A DNA stretch of 49,846 bases from an uncultured Porphyromonadaceae bacterium (GTDB lineage: Bacteria > Bacteroidota > Bacteroidia > Bacteroidales > Muribaculaceae), in assembly GCA_947176915.1 (NCBI GenBank), contig CAMWSM010000012.1, positions 1 to 49,846 of the forward strand, read 5' to 3'. Every line of letters begins with the position of its first letter. Positions within the stretch are counted from its first letter, which is position 1. Positions 1 to 8,807 of this stretch are shown here, piece after piece. The notes under the pieces were generated by a model. That model was given only the letters and a program-made list of their open reading frames with translations. It was not told where the DNA came from and did no database searches. Made by a program: the position numbers and the translations under genes.

Positions 1-217
1 AAAAAATAGAGTCGGAAAACGGTTTTATTTTCAAATTAGACTATTTTTAACATTTTTAATTCAATTTTTTGACGTTTATTATGTCTCTCTCCTAAATTTT
101 ATCTATCTTTACACGATATTTCCAAACTATATCTATTGCGTCCGCTTTTAGTGCTTCCAAAAAGAGTGGCGCCTACACTTAAACTTAAATATTTAACCCT
201 TAATATCAATTTAAGTT
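1..217 (+). promoter_or_regulatory. AT-rich upstream region of the OmpA/TPR lipoprotein gene
   Basis: No gene is seen here. The stretch is very AT-rich. At 104-111 it has TATCTTTA, one base off the Bacteroidetes -7 box TAnnTTTG, about 105 nt before the start codon. No TTG lies at the usual 19-21 nt upstream of that box, so the promoter call is weak. The left edge of the window cuts off whatever lies upstream. Confidence 0.3.
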
Positions 218-1900
218 ATGAACAACAAAGTTCTTTATCTCGCTTTGGGAGTTGCCCTTTTGGGCACTACCAGCTGCTCCAAGAAGCTCGGTGAGTTCCA
301 AAGCAACTATTTTAACACTACTCCTACTCCATTGGAGACAGTAGGTATGAATGTGCCGGCAACCATCACAGGCAACGTTCCTGCCAAATTTATGGTTAAG
401 AACGCAAAGGTTACAGCTACTCCGGTGCTCGTTTATGAAGGTGGTGAATTCAGCGGCACTCCTGTTGTGTTCCAGGGTGAGAATGTGCGTGCCAACGGTC
501 AGGTTGTAAGCTACAATCAGGGCGGCACAGTTTCTATCCCCTTCAATACAGAATACAAACCTGAGATGGCTCAGTCTGATCTTTACCTTGATTTCCAGGT
601 AGACCAGAACGGCAAGCTTTACGGTCTTCCCCGTGTGAAGGTAGGTGAGGGCATCATCGCTACTTCTACTCTCGCATCTGCCGCTTCCGTAACACCGGCC
701 ATCGCTAAGGATAAGTTCCAGAGAGTTATCAACGAGAAATATAACGCTGACATCCGCTTCCTTATCAATCAGGCAAATATCCGTCAGAACCAGATTGATG
801 CTCCCGATTACGTAGACCTCAACAAGCGTCTTCTCGAAGCTAATGCCGCTGCAAATCAGGAGATCGCAGGCGTGAACATCGCTTCTTACGCTTCTCCTGA
901 CGGTACGCTTGCATTCAACACTGAGCTTGCTGAACAGCGTGAGGCCAATACAACCCGCTTCATGGAGAATCAGCTGAAGAAAGATAAGATCACTGAGTTT
1001 GGTGAGCTTACATCTTCATTCACTCCCGAGGACTGGGAAGGCTTCCAGCAGCTTGTTTCAAAGAGCAACATCCAGGATAAGGACCTCATTCTTCAGGTGC
1101 TCCAGATGTATAAGGATCCCGAACAGCGCGAGCAGGAAATCCGTAATCTCTCAAGCGTATTCAATGAACTCGCCGACCAGATTCTTCCTCAGCTCCGTTA
1201 TTCCCGCATCCAGGCTTCCATCAACGTAATCGGCAAGAGCGATGAAGAACTCATCAACCTCTTCAATACTGATCCTAAGGCTCTGACAGAGGATGAGATT
1301 CTTTATGTGGCAACTCTCACAAACGACAACACCCGCAAGATGGAGGTTTATCAGAAGGCTACAGAACTCTTCCCGAAGAGCTACCGTGCTTACAACAACC
1401 TCGGTCTCACCAAATATGAGGCAGGCGACTATGCAGCAGCAGCCAGCAATTTCGCAAAGGCTAAGCAGCTTGACCCGACTTCAAAAGAGGTGGATATGAA
1501 CCTTGGTCTTGTTGACCTCGTAAACGGCAACTACAACAAGGCTAACGAGCTTCTCGGCGCAGCAGCAGGCGTGCCTGAGGCAGCTGACGCTCTCGGCGTT
1601 TACTATCTGACTCAGGGTGAGGTAGCAAAGGCTAACAACGCATTCGGCAGCTCCAAGACTAACAATTCAGCTCTTGCCAAGATTCTTGCTAAGGATTATT
1701 CAGCCGCAAGCTCAATCCTTTCATCAATCCAGAATCCTGATGCCGACACTTACTATCTTGCTGCTATCGTAGCCGCTAATACTAATAATGAAAGCGGTGT
1801 TCTCAGCAACCTCCAGAAGGCAGCCAGCCTTGACAGCTCTATCATCGAAAAGGCTAAGAAGAATCTTCTCTTCTCCAAGTTCAATCTTGGCGCCCTTTGA
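218..1900 (+). CDS. OmpA-like/TPR outer-membrane-associated lipoprotein
   Basis: A 560-residue protein with a lipoprotein signal peptide: a short charged start, a hydrophobic stretch and a lipobox ending at Cys20 (LLGTTSC). It is therefore predicted to be a lipid-anchored envelope protein. A region around residues 170-235 (IASYASPDG followed by LAEQRE) resembles a divergent OmpA-like peptidoglycan-binding fold. Residues about 360-520 contain tetratricopeptide units such as YNNLGLTKYEAGDYAAAASN. Proteins of this layout are common in Bacteroidales envelopes, but I do not know a specific function. The gene stands alone, ends at a strong bidirectional hairpin and converges on the next gene. Codon use looks like that of a well-expressed gene. 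The architecture is clear; the role is unknown. Confidence 0.85.
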   Translation: MNNKVLYLALGVALLGTTSCSKKLGEFQSNYFNTTPTPLETVGMNVPATITGNVPAKFMVKNAKVTATPVLVYEGGEFSGTPVVFQGENVRANGQVVSYNQGGTVSIPFNTEYKPEMAQSDLYLDFQVDQNGKLYGLPRVKVGEGIIATSTLASAASVTPAIAKDKFQRVINEKYNADIRFLINQANIRQNQIDAPDYVDLNKRLLEANAAANQEIAGVNIASYASPDGTLAFNTELAEQREANTTRFMENQLKKDKITEFGELTSSFTPEDWEGFQQLVSKSNIQDKDLILQVLQMYKDPEQREQEIRNLSSVFNELADQILPQLRYSRIQASINVIGKSDEELINLFNTDPKALTEDEILYVATLTNDNTRKMEVYQKATELFPKSYRAYNNLGLTKYEAGDYAAAASNFAKAKQLDPTSKEVDMNLGLVDLVNGNYNKANELLGAAAGVPEAADALGVYYLTQGEVAKANNAFGSSKTNNSALAKILAKDYSAASSILSSIQNPDADTYYLAAIVAANTNNESGVLSNLQKAASLDSSIIEKAKKNLLFSKFNLGAL

Positions 1901-1919
1901 TAACTGTTAATTACTCCAT

Positions 1920-1955
1920 AAATAGAGGACAATCCCATGGGATTGTCCTCTATTT
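1920..1955. terminator. Perfect 36-bp palindromic bidirectional terminator
   Basis: The arms at 1920-1935 and 1940-1955 are perfect reverse complements around CATG. Each side is flanked by A/T-rich sequence. It lies between two converging genes, so it probably stops transcription from both sides. Confidence 0.85.
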
Positions 1956-1991
1956 CATTTTATATTGCTAAGTGGAGGTTGGTAATAAGGT

Positions 1992-2405
1992 TTACTTCAG
2001 GTCAGCCGTTAATTTGAGTGATTCAAGGTCAACTGTTATGTCGTGCAGACTGACATTCTTGACAACAGATTTAGCCTTCTCTATCTCGTTAAGATTAATC
2101 CGGATACGGTGATTTTCTTCCGCCGTAATGCCTTGCGCGACTTCTGCCAGTTTATCCTTCAGCAGAGAGAGTGCCCCTGAAATCATCATATCGAGGGCTA
2201 AACCCCCTTTATAGGTGATGACTACCTCCGCAGGTTTCACCTCGTCAATATGGACATTGACAGAAATATGCACATCCTTGATAAGCACGTGCTGAGTGAA
2301 GGTAACTGTGAATTCCTTTTCGGAAACATAGGCGAAAGAGAAATCCTTATGGTAATGTTCGCTGACATATTTGTGCAGCTCAGCAAAAGATATTGAGAGT
2401 AACAT
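1992..2405 (-). CDS. Conserved-looking protein of unknown function
   Basis: A 137-residue protein with no signal peptide or membrane segment. The N-terminal half is predicted to be beta-rich (alternating valines and charged residues at about 25-70). A glycine-containing helix follows (KGGLALDMMISGALSLL), then another beta-rich tail rich in Lys, Glu and Asp. I do not recognise the family. It is the last gene of a three-gene leftward group, 45 bp downstream of the YkvA-like gene, and ends at the palindromic terminator. Both neighbours are poorly characterised, so the context gives no function. Confidence 0.7.
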   Translation of the reverse strand: MLLSISFAELHKYVSEHYHKDFSFAYVSEKEFTVTFTQHVLIKDVHISVNVHIDEVKPAEVVITYKGGLALDMMISGALSLLKDKLAEVAQGITAEENHRIRINLNEIEKAKSVVKNVSLHDITVDLESLKLTADLK

Positions 2406-2450
2406 GGGAAATAAGTTAATAAGGGAATAAGATATTGGGCTGTCGCCCCT

Positions 2451-2861
2451 TTAGAATTTAGGGAGGTTATAGACTTCCTGCTCTCCGAACCATTCGTGAA
2501 GTTTTGCGCGGGCTTTCTTCTCCGTGCCTTCGTGTATGTAGGGACGGATCTGATTCAGGGCATATAGAAGTATCGCCCCGTCGTCGGCGAGACCGGCGGG
2601 AAGGAGGTCGGGGATAAAATCAAGAGGAGTTATGAAGTAACCGAGCGCTGCGGCTACTATTAGCTTCTTTGAGAGAGGCACTTCCCCGTCAGATAGGGCG
2701 TAGTACAGGAGCAGGGCATAATATATGGGAGTGCAACCTGCTTTTTTCGCGACATCAGTTATTTTCTTCATGAGGTCGCTTTGATTGAATTTATCGGAGA
2801 AGGCATTCATCTTCTCCTTGAAAAATTCGAGAGCCTTCGGCAAGTATTCGTTGTAATTCAT
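2451..2861 (-). CDS. YkvA family (DUF1232) protein
   Basis: A 136-residue protein carrying the DUF1232/YkvA signature at about residues 68-98: a hydrophobic helix, the motif YFITPLDFIPDLLP, then DDGAIL. These domains are short, probably membrane-associated modules; no biochemical role is established as far as I know. The N-terminal 50 residues are amphipathic and charged. It sits 13 bp after the DUF4294 gene and is probably cotranscribed with it. Family assignment is secure; function is unknown. Confidence 0.88.
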   Translation of the reverse strand: MNYNEYLPKALEFFKEKMNAFSDKFNQSDLMKKITDVAKKAGCTPIYYALLLYYALSDGEVPLSKKLIVAAALGYFITPLDFIPDLLPAGLADDGAILLYALNQIRPYIHEGTEKKARAKLHEWFGEQEVYNLPKF

Positions 2862-2874
2862 AATTGATTTATAC

Positions 2875-3525
2875 TTAAAGAGTGCCTTGTTCGATGAGGG
2901 TGGCTATGCGGTCGATCATTGCGTCTTCCTCGTTCTTGTCCGGATTGAAACCGGCTTTCATATTCATTCCGAAGAATCTTCCGAATGTCTGCCAAAACCC
3001 TGCACGAAACGACCCTAAGAATGCCTTGACTATACTGAAAGAGGTCTGGTCAGTCTCTCTGTTTATCAGTTTAAGCAATACTTTCCCCTGACTTTTTGTC
3101 ATGGTCTTAACCACGGGCTTATATTGCTCGAAAATATCTTTTTCGAGTTGTTTGAGATGTTTTTCACGAGCCTTTTTGTCGGGAATTGTCTGGATATATT
3201 CGTAGGTTTCACAAAGAGTGGAGAAGGCAAGTTTTGCGTAGGGTAGGGTCTTGCGCACGTCGCGCACCGTTTTCCAATAAAACTCCTCCTGTTTCTTATT
3301 CTTGAACTTCAAGGGAGGATAGACCACTAAATCCCTTAGCACAGTCATTCTCACTGAATCGCCATATTCATCTACAAACCTATAGAATCCTTTGGTGTAC
3401 TTTACCTTCATTTCAGGCTGATCCGCCAACCCTTTCTCCTCTTTGGCATACGCTGAGCCTGCCACGCTTAACAACAGCGTGACGAGAAGAATGCGAAGAA
3501 GTATGAACGGACGGATTGTTGGCAT
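2875..3525 (-). CDS. DUF4294 family secreted protein
   Basis: A 216-residue protein with a signal peptide (hydrophobic residues about 7-25, likely cleavage after AYA), so it is probably periplasmic. The mature part has the features of the Bacteroidetes DUF4294 family: a conserved YPPLKFKN block, a tyrosine/lysine-rich helical region around residues 85-150, and a segment beginning GKVLLKLINRETDQTSF. The family has no assigned function that I know of. It is the first gene of a three-gene group with the YkvA protein and an unknown protein. It lies 85 bp after the WbqC-family gene, with a hairpin in between, so it may depend on readthrough from the lepB block; I see no clear promoter of its own. 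Confidence 0.8.
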   Translation of the reverse strand: MPTIRPFILLRILLVTLLLSVAGSAYAKEEKGLADQPEMKVKYTKGFYRFVDEYGDSVRMTVLRDLVVYPPLKFKNKKQEEFYWKTVRDVRKTLPYAKLAFSTLCETYEYIQTIPDKKAREKHLKQLEKDIFEQYKPVVKTMTKSQGKVLLKLINRETDQTSFSIVKAFLGSFRAGFWQTFGRFFGMNMKAGFNPDKNEEDAMIDRIATLIEQGTL

Positions 3526-3543
3526 CGGAATACGTTAAATCAG

Positions 3544-3597
3544 AATCGCCTCTATGACATTATTTTCATTTATAACGTCGTAGAGGCGGTTTTGATT
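3544..3597 (-). terminator. Stem-loop after the lepB/wbqC-like genes
   Basis: Twelve-base arms at 3547-3558 and 3577-3588, with one G-U pair in RNA, form a stem around an 18-nt A/T-rich loop. Outer AATC and GATT at 3544-3547 and 3594-3597 extend it. It lies between the WbqC-like gene and the DUF4294 gene on the same strand, so it is either a terminator or a partial (attenuating) one. Confidence 0.65.
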
Positions 3598-3610
3598 ATA
3601 TAAATAGCGA

Positions 3611-4186
3611 TTATTTTTGCTGGTCAGCCATTAGAGGAAGAATGGATTCGGATCCAAAGCGAAACAGAGTTTCAATCATCGATTTCTCCTGAGCAACCTC
3701 TTTCAATAATTCTCTACCCCTTTCGGCGGCTGCTTCCGGGAGTATTGCCGGCATACGCAAACCGGTAGGGAAGAGGATGGAGCACAGTGCTTGATGAAGA
3801 AGGTGGTTAAAATCCGACAGAAAGGCTGTTTCAGCTGCATAACATCTCTTTATTTCCGTTATAAGATGCGGATAGAAAGGCATTCGGCCGTAAGCGGCTT
3901 CGAAGGCTCCGAGATGCACATGGCGCCAATTGCCGTGGTCAGCGATGCGTATTTTTGGCAGACGCTCGGCTTTTTTAAGCGAATTGCTCCCTCCTGCAAC
4001 CGGGACAGAGAGAAGATTTTTCCCTGCATTCCCACCGATTACAGCTCTGGCGAAATCCTTTCCTTGTATGCCGGCGACAGTATTGGCAATGGCTGTTGCC
4101 GAGACCTCATCCACCCCTTTCCACCGTTCTGACAACCAAGCCGCATACCAGCGGAAAGTGGGAAGGAAGGGGATTATACTCACCAT
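3611..4186 (-). CDS. WbqC-family protein
   Basis: A 191-residue protein resembling the WbqC-like family: a short N-terminal strand (SIIPFLPTFRWYAAWL), a middle block ending SVPVAGG, and the typical HGNWRHVHLGAFEAAYGRMP motif at about residues 84-103. WbqC-like proteins are often found in glycan biosynthesis loci, but their chemistry is not firmly established. The canonical N-terminus reads more like RCxIxxANG after the start; here the equivalent AVIGGNAGK is somewhat divergent. The start overlaps the lepB stop by 7 bp, so the two are translationally coupled. This is the last gene of the rnpA-to-lepB block. Confidence 0.75.
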   Translation of the reverse strand: MVSIIPFLPTFRWYAAWLSERWKGVDEVSATAIANTVAGIQGKDFARAVIGGNAGKNLLSVPVAGGSNSLKKAERLPKIRIADHGNWRHVHLGAFEAAYGRMPFYPHLITEIKRCYAAETAFLSDFNHLLHQALCSILFPTGLRMPAILPEAAAERGRELLKEVAQEKSMIETLFRFGSESILPLMADQQK

Positions 4187-5631
4187 TTTCCGTCGGTTTT
4201 ATCAGGATTGGCATCCTTCAGGATACGGTTCCAGCGGATTTTCCCATCGAAGAGTCCACGCTCCTCATCGAAAGAGGCTATGACAAACATAGGGGAGCCG
4301 ACAATATGATCTTCCGGAACGAAGCCCCAGTAGCGGGAGTCGGCGGAGCGGTCGCGGTTATCACCCATCATCCAGTAATAGTCCATCTTGAAGGTATAAT
4401 AATCGGTCTGTTTGCCATTTATGAAAATCTTTCCATCTTTCACAGCAAGGTCATTGCCTTCATATACCCTTATGGCACGTTCGTAGACAGGGAGATTGTC
4501 AAGGGTAAGATGGAGGGTCGAACCCTTCTTGGGAATCCAGATCTCACCCATGTCAGGGCGCGTCCAGCCGTATGTATTCCCGAGCGGGAACATGCCTCCG
4601 GTGTCGTAGAATCCTGTCTCACTCTCCTTGCGGAGCGGTCCTGAAACCTCCTGCCATTTTTCAACAATCTTCTTCATCTCTTCAGTGAGAGGAACGTCAT
4701 AGAAAGAGTATCCGGCGTATGTGCCGCTTACAGGCGCATCTCCATGATCATCAGCCCTGACCCCAATCTCCTGCCATTTTTCCAACGGAATGGGAGCATT
4801 TACGGGGATGATGTAGTTATACTGCACGTTTTTCGGATCCGGAATATGTTTCCCGTCAATGAATATGGAATCGTTCCGGATCAGCAGACGTTCCCCGGGT
4901 AGGGCGATGGCTCGTTTCACATAGTTTTCACGGCGGTCTACGGGACGCCATATAATATCGCCGAACATCTGCTTGTTCTGCTCCATATAGAGGCGAGGAT
5001 TTTCAACCCCGTTTCTCTCCAGTTCGTAGCATATCTGGTAATAATCCGGATTTTGTATTTTCAATGCTACCGTATCACCCTGAGGATAATTGAACACCAC
5101 GATATCCCCCCTCTGAATGGAACGTAATCCCGGGAGGCGGTGATAATCGAGCTGAGGCTTGTCGATATAGCTCTTGGTGTTGAAGATGGGGAGAGTATGC
5201 TGCGCGAGAGGGAAGTGGAGGGGAGTCTGTGGCACACGCGGACCGTAGATGGTCTTGTTCACCCAAAGATAGTCGCCTACAAGGAGCGATTTCTCAAGAC
5301 TTGAGGATGGAATCTTATAGTTCTGACCTATGAAAGCGAAGATGAAATAGACCAGCACCAGGGCATATATTATCGCATCGACCCAACCCATTACTTTCCG
5401 GGTGGTGCCTTTTTTATTTTTCCACCACGTCCAGGGTATGTAGGCCGTGAGATAGATGTCAATCAGCAGCAGCCAGAAAATTGAGAGCCATGGATTCCCC
5501 ATCCATATCACCCACAGAAAGAAAAGGATTGACACCACCCCGAACCGAATCCAACGGGTGGTCTTTACCTCCTTAAGGCGTTGGGAAAGCGTTCTTTTAC
5601 CGGCAGTTGCATTTACAGAATCCGCGCTCAT
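4180..5631 (-). CDS. lepB: Signal peptidase I, expanded form
   Basis: This enzyme cleaves signal peptides from exported proteins on the outer face of the inner membrane. The 483-residue protein has two or three N-terminal membrane segments (about 28-45, 48-66 and 84-103). The catalytic serine block is KIPSSSLEKSLLVGD, with the likely nucleophile Ser111. The general-base lysine block is NYVKRAIALPGERL, with Lys240. The C-terminal box reads MGDNRDRSADSRYWGFVP. It is much longer than the 320-residue E. coli enzyme: about 130 residues separate Ser and Lys, and there is a further large insertion after the lysine, as in many Bacteroidetes. It overlaps dapB upstream by 4 bp (ATGA) and the wbqC-like gene downstream. 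Confidence 0.95.
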   Translation of the reverse strand: MSADSVNATAGKRTLSQRLKEVKTTRWIRFGVVSILFFLWVIWMGNPWLSIFWLLLIDIYLTAYIPWTWWKNKKGTTRKVMGWVDAIIYALVLVYFIFAFIGQNYKIPSSSLEKSLLVGDYLWVNKTIYGPRVPQTPLHFPLAQHTLPIFNTKSYIDKPQLDYHRLPGLRSIQRGDIVVFNYPQGDTVALKIQNPDYYQICYELERNGVENPRLYMEQNKQMFGDIIWRPVDRRENYVKRAIALPGERLLIRNDSIFIDGKHIPDPKNVQYNYIIPVNAPIPLEKWQEIGVRADDHGDAPVSGTYAGYSFYDVPLTEEMKKIVEKWQEVSGPLRKESETGFYDTGGMFPLGNTYGWTRPDMGEIWIPKKGSTLHLTLDNLPVYERAIRVYEGNDLAVKDGKIFINGKQTDYYTFKMDYYWMMGDNRDRSADSRYWGFVPEDHIVGSPMFVIASFDEERGLFDGKIRWNRILKDANPDKTDGKW

Positions 5632-6380
5632 ACGAAAAGTCCGGTTGTATGTGTTATTTCAGAGAGCATGTCGGCAATCGTGAAGAAGCCTTTTTTCCCC
5701 TTCATCCACTCTGCGGCTTTCACGGCTCCAAGCGCAAAACCGACGCGGCTTTTCGCTTCGTGGGTAAGGGTTATTGAGTCAACTTCGGAGTCCCATTTTA
5801 TTATATGAGTGCCCGGCACTTCCCCTTCGCGCACATGGTCCACTGGAAGAGCCTTTGACGACAGTTTCTTTCCCGGTGTTGGTTCTTCCCATTTGTTAAG
5901 CCGGTCTACCTCTGCCACAAGTTCATCAGCGAGAGTTACGGCTGTGCCTGAGGGGTGATCGAGCTTATGGATATGATGAATCTCGGTCATCGAGGGGGTA
6001 TATTCCGGGAAATCGTTCATAACCTTTGCAACATAGCGGTTGATTGCCATGAAGATATTCACTCCTATGGAGAAGTTGGAGGCAAACATCATTGTCCCGG
6101 CTCCTTTCTCGCACATATCCTTAAGGTCGGGAAGCGAATTTGTCCAGCCCGTAGTGCCTACAACCACAGGCACCCCGACAGCGAAACAGGCGAGGATGTT
6201 GTCGACGGCTGTAGAGGGAGTGGAAAACTCTATGGCGACATCCGCACTTCTGAACTCCGGGGAATTGAATTTTTCTTTTTCATCAGCATCTATCACACAG
6301 ACTATTTTGTTGCCGCGGTCAAGAGCTATTTTTTCGATGAGATGGCCCATTCTGCCATACCCGATAATTGCAATTTTCAT
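5628..6380 (-). CDS. dapB: 4-hydroxy-tetrahydrodipicolinate reductase
   Basis: It reduces 4-hydroxy-tetrahydrodipicolinate in the diaminopimelate/lysine pathway, in the cytoplasm. The 250-residue protein begins with the dinucleotide-binding motif IIGYGRMGHLI. It carries the DapB signature EIHHIHKLDHPSGTA at about residues 133-147, in which His135 and Lys139 correspond to the catalytic His and Lys of the E. coli enzyme. The segment VVGTTGW (about 73-79) is also typical. It is coupled to lepB by a 4-bp overlap and lies 42 bp after the PCMD-like gene. All key residues are present. Confidence 0.95.
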   Translation of the reverse strand: MKIAIIGYGRMGHLIEKIALDRGNKIVCVIDADEKEKFNSPEFRSADVAIEFSTPSTAVDNILACFAVGVPVVVGTTGWTNSLPDLKDMCEKGAGTMMFASNFSIGVNIFMAINRYVAKVMNDFPEYTPSMTEIHHIHKLDHPSGTAVTLADELVAEVDRLNKWEEPTPGKKLSSKALPVDHVREGEVPGTHIIKWDSEVDSITLTHEAKSRVGFALGAVKAAEWMKGKKGFFTIADMLSEITHTTGLFV

Positions 6381-6422
6381 ATTCTTTGATTTTTTTAGTT
6401 CTTATTCTCTTTTTCTTATAGT

Positions 6423-7379
6423 TCAGAACCCGAACGCTATATTGTCTATATAAAGGGTCAGTCCTTCAGTTCCGATAAAAGGTTCGCCGCAACTTGCGGA
6501 AGCCATCACCAACACATGAGTGGGTTTTGCATCTGCGGGCGCCCATTCCACCTCCTGCACAGGCACAAGCTTACCTTTTGAATTTCTCGCATAATAAGCT
6601 TTATTTCCTGAGAGGAGCCCCATCCATGGCTTATAGAAGGGCTGTTTGGTTATATCGCCGTAATGAATTTTCAGTTGATGGCCTTTTGTCCAAGGTATGG
6701 ATCTGGAATAGCGCTCGCGTCCCGTGCCGACACGTCGGGCATAAAGTTTTCCGTCGGCATCCTCCCATCTTTGCTGAAGAATCACGTAGACCTCTGCATT
6801 ATCACGACCCTGAAGAGTCTTCTTGGAGGAGAATCCGGTTGATTTTGTGCGTGTATTCTCGGCAGGCATATCCACCTTATAGTCAAATACGAGTGCGGCG
6901 GGGCGTTTTGTGTAAGGTATTCCCATCTCCATCTTGGAGAAAGGTCCCTTTGTAGAAGTGATAGGTTCAAAGACTTTGCCGAGGAAGATGGATCCTGCTA
7001 CCATCACATCCATATTGATAAGTCCCAACACCTTCACATCCTCCATTTTTGACTCCAATTTGGCAACCTTATTGCCATTCAGAGTTGCCGGACTGACCGT
7101 GTTCGAGCCTTTGACAATACCTGACACTTTCGCATATACATTGCTTGTAGCCCACGGCGAGCCTCCCATATTGGAATAGGGCTGGTTGCCTGTAATTTTT
7201 GTTGTGGGGGCTATTTCATAGACGGTCTTTGTTTTCCCTCCAATCACCTTCGATTCGTTGATTTCCCGTGTGACCCATTGGGAAAAGTCGCCGAAGCGGA
7301 TTGGTTCCAGAGTCAGGGGAAAGGCAGAGAGAGAGGAGAAAAGTAATGATAAAGACAGAAGTTTTCCGAGAATCTTCAT
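6423..7379 (-). CDS. Secreted PCMD-domain-like carbohydrate-associated protein
   Basis: A 318-residue protein with an N-terminal signal peptide (hydrophobic residues 5-20). The mature part is beta-rich and resembles the Bacteroidetes PCMD (putative carbohydrate metabolism domain) jelly-roll proteins: a start block FGDFSQWVTREI, an inner AALVFDYKV strand and a C-terminal block LVMASASCGEPFIGTEGLTLYIDNI. No catalytic residues can be named. Proteins with this domain are usually periplasmic or surface-exposed and are assumed to bind or process sugars; that is inference. It lies between tatD-like and dapB, in the same direction, with short gaps, and so probably shares the rnpA promoter. Confidence 0.7.
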   Translation of the reverse strand: MKILGKLLSLSLLFSSLSAFPLTLEPIRFGDFSQWVTREINESKVIGGKTKTVYEIAPTTKITGNQPYSNMGGSPWATSNVYAKVSGIVKGSNTVSPATLNGNKVAKLESKMEDVKVLGLINMDVMVAGSIFLGKVFEPITSTKGPFSKMEMGIPYTKRPAALVFDYKVDMPAENTRTKSTGFSSKKTLQGRDNAEVYVILQQRWEDADGKLYARRVGTGRERYSRSIPWTKGHQLKIHYGDITKQPFYKPWMGLLSGNKAYYARNSKGKLVPVQEVEWAPADAKPTHVLVMASASCGEPFIGTEGLTLYIDNIAFGF

Positions 7380-7406
7380 AACTGAAAAATAGAAATAAAA
7401 ACCAGA

Positions 7407-8027
7407 CTAAAAGTTTAAAAAGCGGAATGCGTTGTCTGCCACCGTCTGAGTGATGTCGTGCCCTATGGCAGATGAAATTTTTTCAATCACCTCTTGAATG
7501 GAGCATGGCGACTCGTCGGTTTCTGCCAGCAGACAATCCGACGGAATGACGGAAAGAGAATCAGGATTGAAATTTTCTCCGAGAGAGAGCCACAAACCGG
7601 CTTTAAGATACATTTGTGCCACAGTTGGTTTTCCCCGGAATCCGTGAATCATCCAGTTTACTGAGGGATTCATCTCCTTTTTCATCCCTATGATCATCTC
7701 CTGACCTTTCACACTGTGCAGGATAAGAGGTTTTCCGAGCGACTCTGCAAGAAGAGCCTCCCTTTTGAGCACAATCATCTGGCGGAAAAGCGGTCCCCCT
7801 TTCAGGAGGTCTATTCCGCATTCTCCGATAGCCACAACCTGTGGATGGCGGGCAGCCTGTTCCATTTTTTCCCATACCTCCTCCGTAGTATCCTCGACAG
7901 TCTGCCAGGGATGTATCCCTACAGAATATAATTGGTCGGGAGCGGGATTGAAATCGGCAGGGGAGACGGCAATCACTCCATTAGGCTGAGGAGCGGCATG
8001 GTGAGTATGTATATCCAGTATAGTCAT
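7407..8027 (-). CDS. TatD-family metal-dependent hydrolase
   Basis: A 206-residue member of the TatD amidohydrolase family (metal-dependent DNases and related enzymes). Visible metal-binding elements are LDIHTHH near the N-terminus (His7 and His9), the GECGID glutamate motif, LILHSVKG, the MIHGFRG histidine, and LLAETDES with the final aspartate. It is about 50 residues shorter than E. coli TatD, with a compact N-terminal half, a form common in Bacteroidales. It follows yidD by 12 bp. Substrate cannot be inferred from sequence. Confidence 0.87.
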   Translation of the reverse strand: MTILDIHTHHAAPQPNGVIAVSPADFNPAPDQLYSVGIHPWQTVEDTTEEVWEKMEQAARHPQVVAIGECGIDLLKGGPLFRQMIVLKREALLAESLGKPLILHSVKGQEMIIGMKKEMNPSVNWMIHGFRGKPTVAQMYLKAGLWLSLGENFNPDSLSVIPSDCLLAETDESPCSIQEVIEKISSAIGHDITQTVADNAFRFLNF

Positions 8028-8039
8028 ATTAGAATATGT

Positions 8040-8249
8040 TCAAGGAACGGGGTCATATCCGCTGCCCCCCCAAGGATGACAGCGGGCAATTCTTTTTATC
8101 GCCAGCCACCCCCCTTTCAACGCTCCATATTTCCCTATCGCCTCAATTGCATATTGACTGCATGTCGGGGAGTAGCGGCATGCGGGGGGAAACATGGGAG
8201 AAATGGCGTTCTGATAAAATCTGACCAGTAAAATAAATATCCTTGCCAT
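8040..8249 (-). CDS. yidD: Membrane protein insertion efficiency factor YidD
   Basis: A 69-residue protein with the full YidD signature: [17 protein letters not shown], then [12 protein letters not shown], then a C-terminal [14 protein letters not shown]. The three conserved cysteines are present. YidD is thought to help the YidC insertase place proteins in the inner membrane. The position 9 bp after rnpA matches the conserved rnpA-yidD pair of bacteria. Confidence 0.95.
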   Translation of the reverse strand: MARIFILLVRFYQNAISPMFPPACRYSPTCSQYAIEAIGKYGALKGGWLAIKRIARCHPWGGSGYDPVP

Positions 8250-8258
8250 TATGAGTAG

Positions 8259-8738
8259 CTATTTGATTAGTTTATCCGCCAATTTCTTTAACAGGGCTTT
8301 CATCTTGCGCTCTATGAGGGAATAGTCTGCATTTTTGTCGTGTATATAGATGAAAGCCATACAGAGAGTGCAGTTGCCGGGCAGTGCAGCCACGGCATCA
8401 AGCAGAGGAAGGCGGTTAAGACGATACGCCTCACGGATGCGCCGGCGCATAAGGACACGGTCAATCGCCCTGCGCCGTTTTTTCTTAGGCACTGTGATGA
8501 GCATCTGGAGCGAATCAATAGGAGTGGGGGGAGCTGTGCGGAAGGAATTTTCCAGTTCCTCCCGTGAGATCAGGCGGTAGGAGAGGCGGAAGGGGAAATC
8601 ATACATGGTCTCACCCTCTGAAAAAAGGGTATCCACCAATGTCCTGTGGCGCAGTTTCTCACCTTTTCTCAAAGTCAGTCGGCGTAGCATCCCTTTGGGG
8701 GTCCTCTCCGCTGTTATTTCCATCTCTTCTGTAGGCAT
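8259..8738 (-). CDS. rnpA: Ribonuclease P protein component
   Basis: This is the protein cofactor of RNase P, which trims tRNA 5' ends. I chose the ATG at 8738 (159 residues) rather than the longer frame from 8870. The upstream extension lacks RnpA similarity and covers the promoter, while AAAGAGAG just before 8738 is a good ribosome binding site. The family signature is present: LRKGEKLRHRTLVDTLFSEG near the N-terminus and the RNR-like helix VLMRRRIREAYRLNR near residues 100-114. It is the first gene of a leftward operon with yidD and downstream genes; no rpmH is next to it here. Confidence 0.92.
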   Translation of the reverse strand: MPTEEMEITAERTPKGMLRRLTLRKGEKLRHRTLVDTLFSEGETMYDFPFRLSYRLISREELENSFRTAPPTPIDSLQMLITVPKKKRRRAIDRVLMRRRIREAYRLNRLPLLDAVAALPGNCTLCMAFIYIHDKNADYSLIERKMKALLKKLADKLIK

Positions 8739-8755
8739 ATCACTCTCTTTAAGCG

Positions 8756-8786
8756 CAAAATTAACAAATATGCCCCACTTCGCCAA
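8756..8786 (-). promoter_or_regulatory. Promoter of the rnpA-yidD block
   Basis: On the minus strand there is a -33 TTG (8784-8786), a 20-nt spacer and a -7 box TAATTTTG (8756-8763). This matches the Bacteroidetes consensus exactly. The leader to the rnpA start is only about 12 nt. Confidence 0.75.
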
Positions 8787-8807
8787 GATTAATAACTCAA
8801 AAATAGT

